A stretch of 64,000 nucleotides of DNA from Siderastrea siderea (GCA_964030785.1 OZ034975.1:44674069-44738068), one strand, 5' to 3'. Numbered from the stretch's first letter, positions 47,440 to 59,900 are shown. Notes: generated by a model from the sequence alone, not told the origin. A program made the numbers and translations.

Positions 47440-48007
47440 AGAGTCGACTTTAATAGAAGCGGCATGGAGTAATTTTTTCCTTGCCTTAGAAAGTGTGACC
47501 CTCCCCCAGCTGCGAACAAAACAGGTTTGGCCCTCCCCAATTTGCAAAAATTTTACTGATGACCATCCCCTCCGAAGCCCCGGCTCACTCCCCCCCCCCC
47601 CTTAGTGTTTGCTTTGTATCGATTCGTTGATTGATGATTCGTTAATTTTGCACTGTTAAGGGCATACTTATCTCTCCGAGGACAAAATAAATTGTTCTTT
47701 CCATGTTACGAAATTAAAGGCGAATTTTCGCCAAAGCATACTCCAGTTTCTCATCACATGTGAATATCTCTGGCGATTAAGGTCTTTCGAACTAATATTC
47801 CGCTGAAACGAACCACTGGATACTGTGTCTCTGAAGGAGAGGCTATCAGCTGTGCAAATGAATCCAGAAATAACCCCAAAAATTCTATGCCATTCTCCTA
47901 TCCAAAACTCCAATTGACAGTAGAACCCTGCTGCCTGAAATGCCTGAAAAAAAACCCCTTAATTTAATTCATTTTAAATTAACTCAATTCGTCATCACAC
48001 TTTGCAG

Positions 48008-48384
48008 CTAATGGAAGTAGAAAACTACGCTCAAAAGACCAATGCCCACAAGCTGATTTTCTTCCCAGTGCGTCTGCCGCTGGAACTAAACATTGTGTTT
48101 CTACCCGTAACTGTAGCCGAGTGGAGTGTGTTATATTAGGTGGTGGTCACAAACTAAGAGTTATTCTCAAAATAAACAACTGTAACGAGTTACTGACTGC
48201 AACGGTGATATTACAGCAGCCAGAAAAGGATTTGGATTGGTCACACACCTTTTAAGACGGAGAAAAAGCAAAACTACCAGTTATGCCATACAGTTTCAGT
48301 GGAGGACTGACAGTCACTGATGCTGCTTCCTTGTTTACACTAGTTGGACTAAAGAAGACGAACAGAAGCAGCCTAAATTATACA
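48008..48384 (+). pseudogene. Gene D, domain-1 exon with nonsense codon
   Basis: Acceptor ACTTTGCAG, donor TATACA|GTAAGA. Encodes ANGSRKLRSKDQCPQADFLP... with the cysteines kept. TAA at 48253-48255 falls in the most conserved motif; the frame is otherwise open on both sides. Confidence 0.85.
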
Positions 48385-48412
48385 GTAAGAATTCACTTTT
48401 CATCCATTTAAG

Positions 48413-48720
48413 GGGTCGCGGTAATGTAGTGGTTAGTGGTTGGACTTCAGATCTGAAAGTCGGCGGTTCGAGGCCCAGTCCTTGACATCGTGATGTCGGT
48501 CCTTAGACAAGAAACTTTATTCCACATTGTCTCTCTCCACCCAGGTGTATAAATGGGTACCGGCGACATACTGCTGGGGGCAACCCTGCAATGGACTGGC
48601 ATTCCATCCAGGGGAAGTTGCAATACTCTCGGTTGCTTCAAGCTACAGAAACCGGGTTACATCTTCGGCTCGTGTGGGCCTCCTTGGCTCGTGGTACATA
48701 AGGCCACCGAGTAGCTAAGA
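48413..48720 (+). mobile_element. tRNA-derived SINE
   Basis: The head has tRNA-like promoter boxes: an A-box-like TGTAGTGGTTAGTGG (near 48425) and a B box GGTTCGAGGCC (48465-48475). The body continues CTTAGACAAGAAACTTTATT to about 48720. A second, decayed copy lies near 55834-55945. It sits 29 bases after the donor of gene D exon 2. Confidence 0.75.
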
Positions 48721-49498
48721 GTTATGAAACCAGCATTTCATTGTTCGTTAATTAACTATACAGTTGGTTATCAGTCTGATGCATTTTTCAGCCAAACGTC
48801 TAAAAATTCCGACTGATGTAAAAATTTGCTTTGTGCTCAAAAAAGTATGATGACTCAGATTTTTGCCTTCTCAAGATCTTGTTACAGTCAGTCTATGTCA
48901 TGCGTGTTCTGACTGTTTGCAATATTGAAAAACGACCTTTGAATTCATTACCATATTCGGATTCTTCTTAAGTCGTTCTAGTTTTCAAGACAGTCCGAGT
49001 CCGATATTTGAAAGGAATCTTGATGATTCGTGAGAAAAGCAGAAAACTGCCGTTTCAGCAATGAGGCTCGAAGGGGTGCTTGACAAAATTTACAACGACG
49101 GAATTTTGTATTATATTATCCAAATAGTAACTAAGATTTGGAAGGACGCATGTCCAAATTCATGTTTTCCTTATAATTAACTTCTAATTGCTTCTTCTTC
49201 AATTTTTTTTCATTTAAACCGTGAATTCTGCAAACAGGCCCTGCAACTTGCACCCTGCCTGACTTCCCCTTTCCTGTTCACACTGCCCCGAGGAGTGGTC
49301 AGAAACCTTTCCGACACTTGACGATTCACTTTCGAGAACGGAGCAGCAACCTGTTAAACGTCACTCCGGCACAAATATCGTGCCCAAATCAGTCCGACAT
49401 GGTTTTTGCTCCGTATCAAAAGCTATCCGGTATAGTGTAGACATAGCCTTACACGTAGGTGTTAACGTAATTTACATGAGTAAACGGTCTGGTTTCAG
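48721..49498. other. Gene D intron 2, nothing recognised
   Basis: No exon, repeat or RNA gene was recognised. Confidence 0.35.
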
Positions 49499-49975
49499 GT
49501 AGCAATGGTTGGTCACGTGACTGTTTCTGATAAGATCGATCCTGTAAATGTGACGTTACTGACAGGAGAGTCACGTGTCTGGAAAGGGAATTGTGATGTT
49601 TTCCCTACTGAACCTCCAACAACAGAAAACCTCGATAATGAAGACGAAGAGCAGTGTCCCCACATTTATTTGGCATATGATAATAAGACTGAATGCCTCG
49701 TTAGCAACAACTGCAGTAAAGTGACGTGTGTGATACGAGATGAAGGACCACGCCAGGTATTAACCCTTCAAATGAATGGATGCAGCAAACCACTGACTGT
49801 CACGGTTACGTATACGGAACAGGCTTCGCCTTTCATGCCTACTAGAAAGTGGTCACAGACATTTAAAGACGGGGAGAAGGCTGGTCTACCTGTGCCACCA
49901 GGGGATGATGTTAAACCGTTTGCGTTTTTTAAGATTACAGAACTAAAGGAAAAGAATGCCATGATTCACTTCAAG
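49499..49975 (+). CDS. Gene D, fused exon: end of domain 1 plus domain 2
   Basis: Acceptor GGTTTCAG, donor AAG|GTAAAA, phase 0 to 0, 159 codons. VAMVGHVTVSDKIDPVNVTL...GNC closes domain 1. An acidic/Thr-rich linker (TEPPTTENLDNEDEEQ) follows, then domain 2 with five cysteines and KWSQTFKDGEKAGLPV. The phase-1 intron present at this boundary in A, B and C is absent. Confidence 0.85.
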
Positions 49976-50488
49976 GTAAAAATAACCGCTTACTGCCGAA
50001 TTGCTTTTATTTTTTTGTCAAAGGGGAATGGTTTGTACCCCATTGAACTTGTCATGATCCGTACATCTAAGCACGTGAACAGTAAATTATAGATTATACA
50101 TTAAGACGCTGTTTTCTATTTTTTAAATCCCATTTCCCTGGGAAACTATTTAACTTTAGTCTAGCCTTTATTTGTCTAATAAATGGGCACACTTACGGAT
50201 TATTTTATCCACAGACTCGGAAGTAGTACTGGTATAACCTGTTGCAGTAAACGTATCCTTCAGATCTGCTAGCTAATCCGAAGCAGATATGCAGATAGTC
50301 TACTGATAATCCACTTAGTACAGGAAAGCATAATACACAATACCATAGGAAAGTAATGCTCTCAGATAGTTTTAAATCTATCAAAATATACTGAGTCACA
50401 CTTTACATATACAGTTTAGTCTCGAGGAGCAGCTAATGAAATCAGAACAGGCAATGTAGATAACCCTTTCCTATATTTGTTTTTGTAG

Positions 50489-50573
50489 TTACTCTGGTTG
50501 ATTGAAACGCAGGCGGGAACCACTGCCAATACTTTCACAGTGTTGGATGGAGAACTACCCCATCCTAAATGCG
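50489..50573 (+). CDS. Gene D, exon closing domain 2
   Basis: Acceptor TTTTTGTAG, donor TGCG|GTAAGT, phases 0 to 1. LLWLIETQAGTTANTFTVLD GELPHPKC matches gene A's LLEGEIPLSSKQC exon. Confidence 0.8.
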
Positions 50574-51625
50574 GTAAGTTACATTACAAGCAAACTGGCA
50601 TGAACAAAGCAAATTAACGCTGTAGCTAAAGCCATCCCCCTTCAAAAGGGTTTCGTGTCCCATCGCACTGTCGCTGGTATGTGGGTCGGTTGGTTGGTTA
50701 AAAAATAAAAGTAAGGTCGAAAAAAGAAACATTGACAAATTAATTAATACGTCAGTTCAAGGGCCTTCGTTGCTCTTCTTGGTGCCTCGCTCTATAAGAA
50801 AAACAGTTGCCTATAAATTCACGCCTATTAAATTTATTACGCGACCAAGTAAAAAAGACAAAAATATTCAAAATTCAACTCAACAATTCAAATTCAACAG
50901 TCAGGATGGTCCACTGTCTCGCGTGAGTATCCAACGTTTCTCAGGTTGGGGTAAACGTATACGCAGAAAACGTCTGAGTAGATCGTAGTTCGGATAGAAT
51001 GGTTTGTTCCATTTGTGGCTGTAAATTCGTCATGATCATCTGAACGTTCCAGTAGTACTGGTTGTTATGCTGTACAAACTGACTTTACCTTTTGAGTTTA
51101 CAGATCAAATCCTGCGGTGTGACCATTCATAATAAAAAAGTATTGAGCAGCACTTTCGAGTGGTAATGGAGGGGTGGATCCAGGGGGGGGTGGATTGGGT
51201 GGCTGGCTATTCCCTAGCCTGTGTGCAGACGTCTCCTATTTCCTTCCCCTGTCCCCCCCCCCCCCCGCCACTTCAAGAATCCTGAATCCGCTTCTGGTAA
51301 TGTTTTTACGCCTTTTTAAAGCTAGTTTGTCCTTTTCAGAGGATGGAGTTTGGGCGAACAACCTCGGACCGTCTGAGAATCAGGCTAAATTAGAACGGTC
51401 ACATTTCAAATGAAAGCTGTTGAGCAGTACTTTTCTGTGGCACTGTTTGTTACGCGTAAAAGATTGTTCTAACTTTTCAGTCTGTGTGTCGCCATTTTAA
51501 TTCAAGCTTTTGAGTAGCACATTTCTAAAGTGTTCAGCACTTTAGAAGAGTGGGTTGTTTTTCGTTTGCGGTTGCTGTATTTAATATCATGAAAGCTGAT
51601 TTTGTTTTACTGTATTTAACTTTAG

Positions 51626-51841
51626 GAGAAAAAGGTACTGGGGGCAGGTGGTTCCTGAAACAACCGACATCTGTCAAGGTTCTGGTGATTGTCATCCCTG
51701 TAGTCGTGTTGGTCTTGGCGGCACTTGGTGTCGCCTTTTACTGTTACAGAAACCGTGAATGAAGGACGACTACGTTTCCCGATTCACATTTCACGCGGCG
51801 ATAGCAGGGTGCCCATGCAGCAGTTAGCTAATGAGATTTAA
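51626..51841 (+). pseudogene. Gene D, membrane and tail exon with frameshift
   Basis: Acceptor TTAACTTTAG. GEKGTGGRWFLKQPTSVK, the helix VLVIVIPVVVLVLAALGVAF and CYRNRE, then TGA at 51760-51762. From 51761 in the next frame: EGRLRFPIHISRGDSRVPMQ, then QLANEI, stop at 51839. One extra T explains the break. Confidence 0.85.
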
Positions 51842-51877
51842 GGGGGAATTGTCACAGGGACTTGCTTTTTTTCTTAA

Positions 51878-51883
51878 AATAAA
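51878..51883 (+). terminator. Candidate polyadenylation signal of gene D
   Basis: AATAAA 36 bases after the ancestral stop. Confidence 0.4.
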
Positions 51884-52474
51884 ACTTCAGTTTCATGTCT
51901 TTGTACTCTGATGAAGAATATAACACGTCATTCCGCTCCCGAGATGACGTAGAGAGAACCCGAGCCACAGGCGAGGGTATTTTCAGCCATCCGGGGTTCA
52001 AACCCTTCTCATCTCTATCGAAATGGAACCCCCTCCAGTATACCATATATATAGAAAAAAATTTCTTTTATATCGCGACAGGAGAGAGTCGAAGGCTTCC
52101 AGCTTTCACATATTTTTGCGTTGTGATTTCTACCAAAATTTTGCAAACGTTTTTCTCCTCGGCACTTACTTAGCTGCTATCTTTTATCAGTTTTATTTTG
52201 GCGACCCTTAAACATATTAAAACAGAAAATTTCTCCATCCTTCAGTACACTGTAAATGAAAAAAAAGGCATCCCTTTCGGGCGGAGCCTCCCCTTCCCAC
52301 TGTGGGGATTACCCCCCGGAGATATTGAGTGGAATAGAGCGGATCCTCCATACAACAAACTCCTTTTTAACGAGGTCCCCGGTATAACGAACGGTATTCT
52401 CCAGCCTAGCCAAAGTTACAGTAAACGAGGTGCCAATCAAAGCGCACACTTTCTGAGCTCTCTTTATAACAACG

Positions 52475-52800
52475 GCTGATACCCGGGGGTGTACTTCCTA
52501 GTAATAGGCTAATGGGGATGTGCCGCTGGATGGGGTCGCATTTTCAAGACTGGATTGACTATAACGGGGTTGCATTTTCAATAGGACCTAATAGAGTTAC
52601 TAGAATGGGGTCACACATTTGCGGGATTTCAGGGGTAAGTAAATTCCGGCAAGTAGGGATTTGGGGTATATTTGCCCAAAAGTGACTAACATGGGGTCTA
52701 TAATTGGCTACAGAATAGACTATAATGGGGTAGGGTTTCGGAGAGGCCAACGGCACATACCTAGCAAAAATTGAGCCAAGTACCCTCCCCGGGGGCTGAT
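52475..52800. mobile_element. Inverted-end element with GGGGTCGCATTTTC words
   Basis: The left end GCTGATACCCGGGGGTGTAC ... GATGTGCCGCTGG recurs inverted at the right as TCAGCCCCCGGGGAGGGTAC ... TATGTGCCGTTGG. The interior repeats AATGGGGT(C/T)GCATTTTC. Confidence 0.65.
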
Positions 52801-53567
52801 ATAATCTCTCAGGGTCGGAACAGGATGTCGTCTGGCAATGTTACAGGTAACTAGCCATGCAAAGCTAAAAATGTGAACTGAAGTTCCATTCACCTCCGTT
52901 CTCCTGACTCATTCACCTGTTTTCAAAAAAATGCAATATGACTTTTCCGTCGACCATAGATTTCCAATACAAATTTAGTCGATTGTGTTGTTTATTGAAA
53001 GGTTAAGGCATTGCCTGCAGTCATTGTTAGGTTCTTTGCCACATGGCATACAGCGGATAGGTGAAGGTGAAGGTGAAGCCATTGCCATTTTCTTTTTATT
53101 TAAAAGTTTAATTAATTAAAAAAACAAACAAACAGACAAACAAACAATAGGCAAGATTTATTTACGGTATCCACTGGTCAATTTGCCACAAATGTCATTT
53201 TTTTTAATCCTTCGTTTTAACCCAGTTTAGTTGCTGTTTTGATTTCAACATTTAAAAGGATCTGAGATGAACTTGCTCTTTGATCTCAGTTTGCGGAGCG
53301 TAGAAAGCGTGGAAGATTTTTTCCGGAAAATTTCGGAATTGGGCTTCCTTTGGTTTGTGCAAAATCATCTGAGGGGGTCCTTTGGTCGGGCTCATTTGCC
53401 ACGCGGCCCTAGGCCACTTATTAGAGGATTTGTCTGCGGAGGAGGCCATGGGATCTTCTCTGGGTCCAGGTCAAGTTCACCATACTGCTCAAGTTTACCG
53501 GCCTCAAAAGTACTTTCCTTGCAGGGTGTTTTATGGTTTTTTCCTTCATGTATGATCGAGTCAAATA

Positions 53568-53668
53568 CAATCTCGTACCCAGAGTCCACTGGGGTTTTGC
53601 TCAGCGGGAGGTCGCCAGTAGAGACCTCCCGCTGACCAAAAAGCCAGTGGACTCTGGGTACGAGATTG
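53568..53668. mobile_element. 100-bp hairpin MITE upstream of gene E
   Basis: CAATCTCGTACCCAGAGTCC and GCGGGAGGTC are mirrored by GACCTCCCGC and GGACTCTGGGTACGAGATTG. Same family end as in the gene B and C upstream regions; it lies 246 bases before gene E's ATG. Confidence 0.85.
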
Positions 53669-53913
53669 TTCGGTCAATTGACTGTCCGGTCAACTACAGA
53701 AGAGTTCGAGATTTCGAGACAGCGTCTTCTTGGTCAGCGGTTTGTGGCACAACGACACATAACGTCGTATAAAATGGTTTTCCCGGTATTACAATAACTT
53801 TCTAGACCTTTGTAAGTACAAAATAAGCGCGCTCCTGAGCACACAATATCAAAGCGTTCAATCGAAGACTGAATATTTACAGTCTTTCTGGACGTTTCTC
53901 GATTTTGGTTGCA

Positions 53914-53968
53914 ATGAAGGCGACGACAGTTTTTGTTTTCATTTTTTCCTTCATTTCAGCTATGCGTG
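53914..53968 (+). CDS. Gene E, signal-peptide exon
   Basis: ATG at 53914, donor CGTG|GTAAGT, phase-1 end. Encodes MKATTVFVFIFSFISAMR. Confidence 0.8.
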
Positions 53969-56900
53969 GTAAGTTTTTTTTTGGCGCTTTTAATGGGTTT
54001 GAAACAGTTACTGTAACTCCCGAGTAGATATAAGCTTGAGCTTGAGCTTAAGCCTTAGTACACTTCTTAAAGGTTAAATTTGTGTTTCGCTCTGTGCATG
54101 GCACAGTTAAGTAGCAATGCCTGTTATCAATGCTGTTAAGTACTAGCTGGACCTTACGGTGGCCCACAACTGTCACGGCAAAATCTTTTTCGTCACGGCA
54201 AAATCATTTTGGCCACGGCAAAATCATTTTGGCCACGGCAAAATCATTTTCGTAACGGCAAAATCATTTTCGTAACGGCAAAATCATTTTAACCACGGCA
54301 AAATCATTTTCGTCACGGCAAAATCATTGTCAACCGCGGCAAAATCATTTTCAACCAAGGTAAATATATTTTGTACGCACGTGACCTCTGTTCCAGTTAT
54401 AAAATGGGGTTGGAAGGCCTGCGCGACTCCCACTTCACGTCTTTGTACGCCGCGCCTGATCTCGGTCTTTTGACCAATTTTGCTTCTTGCGCTTTTGTAG
54501 TGGGTTCAGTTGGAGGATTTTCAAATGGTCATTTGAGCCGTTACAACTTAGGCGTCGTATTTTTAAGACTTTGTTCTCGAGGTCATATCTGATCAATTTT
54601 CTGATAACCGGTGGATTCTTGTGGCTCGCACTGTTTGCTATTCTCAGTTTAATTTGACCTCTGATCGTTTGTTAAACGACTTAATGTGGTTTCTGGTTTT
54701 AAAAAATGTTGACGGGCCTACACGACTCCCGCGTTCGTAGAAGAAATTCTAAAGCCATCATAGCTTAGCTCTAACTAGTGGGTCTTGAAGGGATTTCCCT
54801 TTTCAATATGAGATGATGGGAGGCTCCTTAAAGATTGTTTTCACCTGTGGTTGGTTTTGTAAAAGGTGCCATTTTCCCATCAGAATTTTCTTTAGGCTAG
54901 GCAATGCGGAGCGTTACCTAGCGTTATGAGCATTATGAGCAGAGAAGACAAAATCAACGAGGGTCAAGTTCTACTAGATGATATAAATAACTACCGACCC
55001 CTAGAAGAACCTATGGTTGAAACCACAGCCAAGAAAGTAAATCAGTTCAGTGATAAAATCGCTCCTGCAAGGAAACCACATTGACGAAATGACGGGTAAA
55101 TGGCCTTCCCTTACGCCAAATCCTCCGCGAATTCCAGTTTTTTACACACTATCAAAGATTCACAAACCGGCGCCTGTCGGGAGAACTATAATATCGGGGT
55201 GTGATGGCCCTACAGAGCGGTTATCGTCATTTGTTGACCGACTCATTCAGCCTATAGCGCAAAAACAGATTCGTATCTAAAAGATTAGACAGACTTCATT
55301 AACTTCGTTGAGAAGACGAAATTGCCTCAGAACGTGATTCTTGCCTCCATGGACGTTACTAGCCTCTATTCTAACATACCTCAAGAGGAAGGAATTACCA
55401 CCGTATGCCAAGCATACGAAGCATTCTACACAATAGGGTTCTCAGATCCCGTCATCCCGCCTTTTTTTCCTGTTAATCCCGCCATCCCGCCCTTCTTTAC
55501 GTCAAAATCCCGATCCCCTCTAATTTTTTAAATAGTTCTCTACTTTCATGATGAAAACCTCACATACCTTTACACAATGGATAAAAGTAAACACGTCTTT
55601 ATGGTCGATGGTCTCGATATCATTTAAAAATATCGCCACTTCGAGCCACTAATGACCGTAACGAGTGTTTTCGTTTCTGTTTTAGATCCGTTTTACCTTT
55701 TTTGTCCAGGTACAAATGGAAGGTAAAAATTGTCAAAGATTGTTTGCTATGATATTCTGCCTATTCTCGGCCCTGCTTTTTTCTGCAAGACAACCTACTG
55801 AGTATGTAAATGAAGCCGGTAGTTGTTCAAGTTGTGGGGTGGTAAGGGCGACTTGGTTTTGATCTGAAGGTCGGCGTTTCCTTAGACACAAAAGTTTTCT
55901 CCACATTGTTTCTCTACAGGCCCAGCTGTATATAAACGGATTGTGTCCTTAGACAGGGCGAGGGGCCCAAAGGTCATGCAAAATCGGTCCAGTTCTGGGG
56001 TCTGCAAAAATAAAATGTAACAAAACATTTGTAAAAGTGGACTCACTTAACTCACAGTTTATTTCAAAGCTTTCTGCGTCTCTATATTACTTGCTTCCCC
56101 TAAATTTCTGCTTGGAAATGTTTTTTTTTTGAACGAAGGCATTCCTGCTCGCACTCTGCATAATATATAGCAACGAAATTTACGATGCCAAATACTTCGT
56201 TTTTGGCGACCGCCGTAAGGTTACATTACCGTCCGCCGGTGTTGCCATACTGGCTGGACTAACCAAAGCTGATCATACCTGCTTCAACAAACGCTCAATG
56301 GAAAGGCTCGGAAAGTTAAGAACGCAGACAAGACTAAGAAATGCAAAACCACATGTGCCTGATATCTCTTTCCGAAATTAACACAAAAGGACTCATAATA
56401 GCTTGTCATTAAGGCTACTCTTCCTTGATCAATGCATCACTTGGAAGCTGACACACTTCATCCACAAACGATCCATTTGTATCAGCCTGCGCCGGTCAAA
56501 TCATGCAGTCTCGTAAAAATTAAAATACCTTATCCCGCTACTTTCCCCTTGCGATTCTCGCGTCCAGACTCCTCAAAAACACAAAATCCCACTCGCGCTC
56601 TCAAATGAAATTCCCGCTTCCCGCTCCTGTTTTCAGCTCCCATCCCGAATATCGCCACCAAAATTAGCCAAATCCCGCATCCCGCCAAACCTATTGTGGA
56701 CCCTCAAAAACCGCTAGTCTGGAAAAGATACATTGACGACGTGTTCTCCTTGTGGGACACAGCACAGAAAAAATTAAAGAATTCCTAGGAAAGGCAAATT
56801 GCTTTCACCCAACAATCGAATTTACGGCTGAAATATCAGAAACAGAGATTACATTCTTGGACACGAAAGTGTACAAGGGTGAAACATTTCACAAGAAATC

Positions 56901-59900
56901 TATCCTTGACGTGCAAACACATACAAAGGAAACATTTGAGGAAAACACCAAAAACTTTAAATCACGCCTAAGTGTAGAGGATATCCAACAGGTGTAATAA
57001 AACAAAACACCTCTTAGAAGTAAAATTCTCCGTGAGAAAAACTAACTAGAACAGAAGAACAAGGCTGCACGTAAGAAAATACTACCCTTTGTCACACAAT
57101 ACCACCCAGCATTACCTAGCCTAAAGAAAATTCTGATGGGAAAATGGCAGCTTATACAGAACCAACCACAGGTGAAAAAAGTCTTTAAGGAGCCTCCCAT
57201 GATCTCATATCGAAAAGGGAAATCCCTTCAAGACCTACTAGTAAGAGCTAAGCTATGAGGGCTTTAGAATTTCTACGAACGCAGGAGTCGTGCAGGCCCG
57301 TCAACATTTTTTAACCCGCATTCAGAGGCACTCCACAGTTTGCGTAAAACATCTTCTACGAGTCACGAAACTGTTGTCCATAGTTGATTAACTCCTATAC
57401 CTTGCGAACAGAGGTCCGGCATCAGTACAAAATATATTTACCTTAGTTGAAAATGATTTTGCCGCGGTTGAAAATGATTTTGCAGTGACGAAAATGATTT
57501 TGCCGTGACCAAAATGATTTTGCCGTGGTTAAAATGATTTTGCCGTGACGAAAATGATTTTGCCGTGGCCAAAATGATTTTGCCGTGACGAAAATGATTT
57601 TACCGTGGCCAAAATGATTTTGCCGTGACGAAAATGATTTTGCCGTGGTTAAAATGATTTTGCCGTGACGAAAATGATTTTGCCGTGGCCAAAATGATTT
57701 TGCCGTGGCCAAAATGATTTTGCCGTGATGAAAAAGATTTTGCCGTGACGAAAAAGATTTTGCCGTGACAGTTGTGGGCCACCGTAGGACCTTGTAAAAC
57801 AAAACTGCGATTTATTTGCACTGTAATTTGTTTCATTCTATTTAACAATCTGTTTTCACCGAAGTGTAGGTGAATAGTGGTGGGTATTCGTCGAACTGCG
57901 AAGCGGCGAGGTAAATATCTCCCACTCTTCACCGACGCTAAGATGAATAATTGTTTTATTATATCCAAACCAGTGGATAGCCAGCACCAAATAGTTTCTT
58001 TTTTTTCTGAGAAATGAGGGAAAACTCACGCGGTACATATACTAAGTAGATTTTATTTTTCTGTTCTCCACCTTTCCACTGACCCCCGTTGTGCTGAGCA
58101 TAATTGTCGAAGAGTTAGAAAGATTCAGGTTGCAGGTTTGTCAAAATTTTACCCATTTGTAGACCTGTAGGGAGCTTTTTTAATTTTGTGGGAGTAACCT
58201 TATTGCACAGGAGAGCACGGGTCTATACTGTACAAGTAATGCGCAGATCAATTCGAAAGTTCAACATCCCCCCCCGGGCAAACCCCCGGGCATTTGAACT
58301 TTTGAAGATTGGCTTGTTCAAATTCCCTCCCCTCGGGGCCAAAAAGCCGTTCAAATGCCCCACCAATTAGTACTGAACTGCCTCTCCTCAAAGACAAGTT
58401 TGGTCTTCAATCAAGCACTTTACATGCATTTCAGAGAGAGATATGCCGTAATGACACCTTCAACCTTCTGTTAAAGACCCTTTTCAAAGAGTTATTCACT
58501 AACAAAGGCGAAATTCTATCTTGTAAATCCGTCAGACCCCGCAAAAACCGAAAAAATTCACAGGCCTATTACGTCAGAACAAGAGATAAATCTGGTTCAA
58601 ATTCCCTCCTCCCCGGGCACGATGCACAGTCAAATGCCCGGGGTATGCCCGGGGGGGGATGTTGAAGTTTCGAATTGATCGGCGCATAAAGGATGCGGTA
58701 TTTTCTGTGAAAATGAAGCCAGAATAAACCCCCCCATTCCAACAAACAGCACTAATCCTGCTTCACCACCCACTCCCTGTAATGTGCTGTTAAAGACCTC
58801 TTAACTCGTTCAGATTCAAGGTAATTTTGTTAGAGCAATTTGCTTTCATCTACACATGGTTTGTTATGTGATTTGTATTACGTACAACAAGTACTACAGA
58901 TATGGCATTGTACTTAGATGCAGCTTGATGTTTTGGTGTTCTATTTTCAAACAAATAATTACTAACTAGCTACATTAATTATGAATATCATTAAATTATC
59001 CCCCACCACATTTAAGTTTTTGATGCTGAAAACATAATAACACATTGCGAAGTTCTACCTAATTCTACATCATATTTTGCAGCTGAGGGAAGAAGAATTC
59101 TGCGCTCAACAGACCAATGCCCACAAGCTGATTTTCTTCCAAGTTCATCTGCCACTAGCACCAAACATTGCGTTTCTACCCATAACTGTAGCCAGGTGGA
59201 GTGTGTTGTGTCAGGCGGTGGTCACAAGTTAACAGTGATTCTTAAAATAAACAATTGTAAAGAGGTACTGACTGCAGCGGTGACAATACGACTACCAGGA
59301 AGGGATTTGGATTGGTCGCATACATTTAAAGATGAGGAGAAAGCTAAATTGCCAGTTTTGCCAAGCAGTTTTAGTGGACTCGGAGTTACTGATGCCACCT
59401 TGTTTATTAAAGTTGGACTAAAGAAGACGAATGGAAGCAACTTGAATTATACTGTAAGTCATCCTTCTAGGACAATTTGGCCACATTTAAAATCTTGTTA
59501 ACTGGTTAAATTGTTCCTGAAGTCATTCAATATGTTGCAAAAGACTGGCTCAACTATAGTAAAATTGAATAATGCATTCCAAAAACCATTTGTGTCAGAT
59601 AAAATAATCCCCGATTTTTTCAGTTTTGGGGGCAAGAAGAAACAAACATAGGCACGCAATGCATGCTGAGCCAATGACGTTTTGTTCCACAATATGGTGA
59701 AATTTATGAACACAACCTATGGGTTTCACACCACTGCAGTGCGGACTGTGCGGTCCCCTCCATCTTCCCCAACAACTTGCGGCTAATGTGACAAGTCTTC
59801 GCCAGAGCAAGGAATATTCATTTATCATAAAACGGGGCAACGAAGCAGCGTGACTAGGTGACAGTGAACTATGGCGTGACATTAGGCTTGTGTGCGAATT

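Larger units (their letters stand above)
43218..51841 (+). pseudogene. Gene D: two-domain family member with nonsense codon and tail frameshift
   Basis: Five exons with normal splice sites: 43218-43284, 48008-48384, 49499-49975, 50489-50573 and 51626-51841. The signal peptide is MACAVKATTVCVLIVSFMSI plus VR. Domain 1 spans exon 2 and the start of exon 3; domain 2 follows inside exon 3 (CPHIYLAYDNKTECLVSNNC, KWSQTFKDGEKAGLPV) and closes in exon 4. Two lesions are visible. TAA at 48253-48255 replaces the conserved Lys codon in HTF-K-DGEKAKLPV. In exon 5 the frame stops at TGA 51760-51762; shifted by one base, it continues to ...SRVPMQQLANEI (stop 51839-51841). Skipping exon 2 would not rescue it, since exon 1 ends in phase 1 and exon 3 starts in phase 0. 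Probably a pseudogene, or a null allele if the lesions are polymorphic. Confidence 0.82.
54149..57792 (+). mobile_element. Penelope-like retroelement remnant between inverted minisatellite arms
   Basis: The ends GGACCTTACGGTGGCCCACA and the inverse of GGTCCTACGGTGGCCCACAA are followed inward by arrays of a 20-base ATTTTGCC(G/A)TGACGAAAATG unit, in opposite orientations. Inside, the + strand carries decayed Penelope-type blocks: KINEGQVLLDDINNYRPLEE (near 54950), FYTLSKIHKPAPVGRTIISG (near 55140), MDVTSLYSNIPQEEGI (55349), the RT box RYIDDVFSLWD (near 56728), EISETEITFLDTKVYKG (near 56830) and LPSLKKILMGKWQLIQNQPQ (near 57110). The last block recurs inverted at 54690-54915. An insertion of Pro- and CCCGC-rich DNA (about 55440-56700) and several frameshifts break the reading frame. 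No GIY-YIG motif was recognised. Confidence 0.78.

Noticed and set aside
57443..57968. Long repetitive proteins on the minus strand
   Set aside because: These frames are produced by the 20-base minisatellite staying free of stops; no start context, splice sites or family features.
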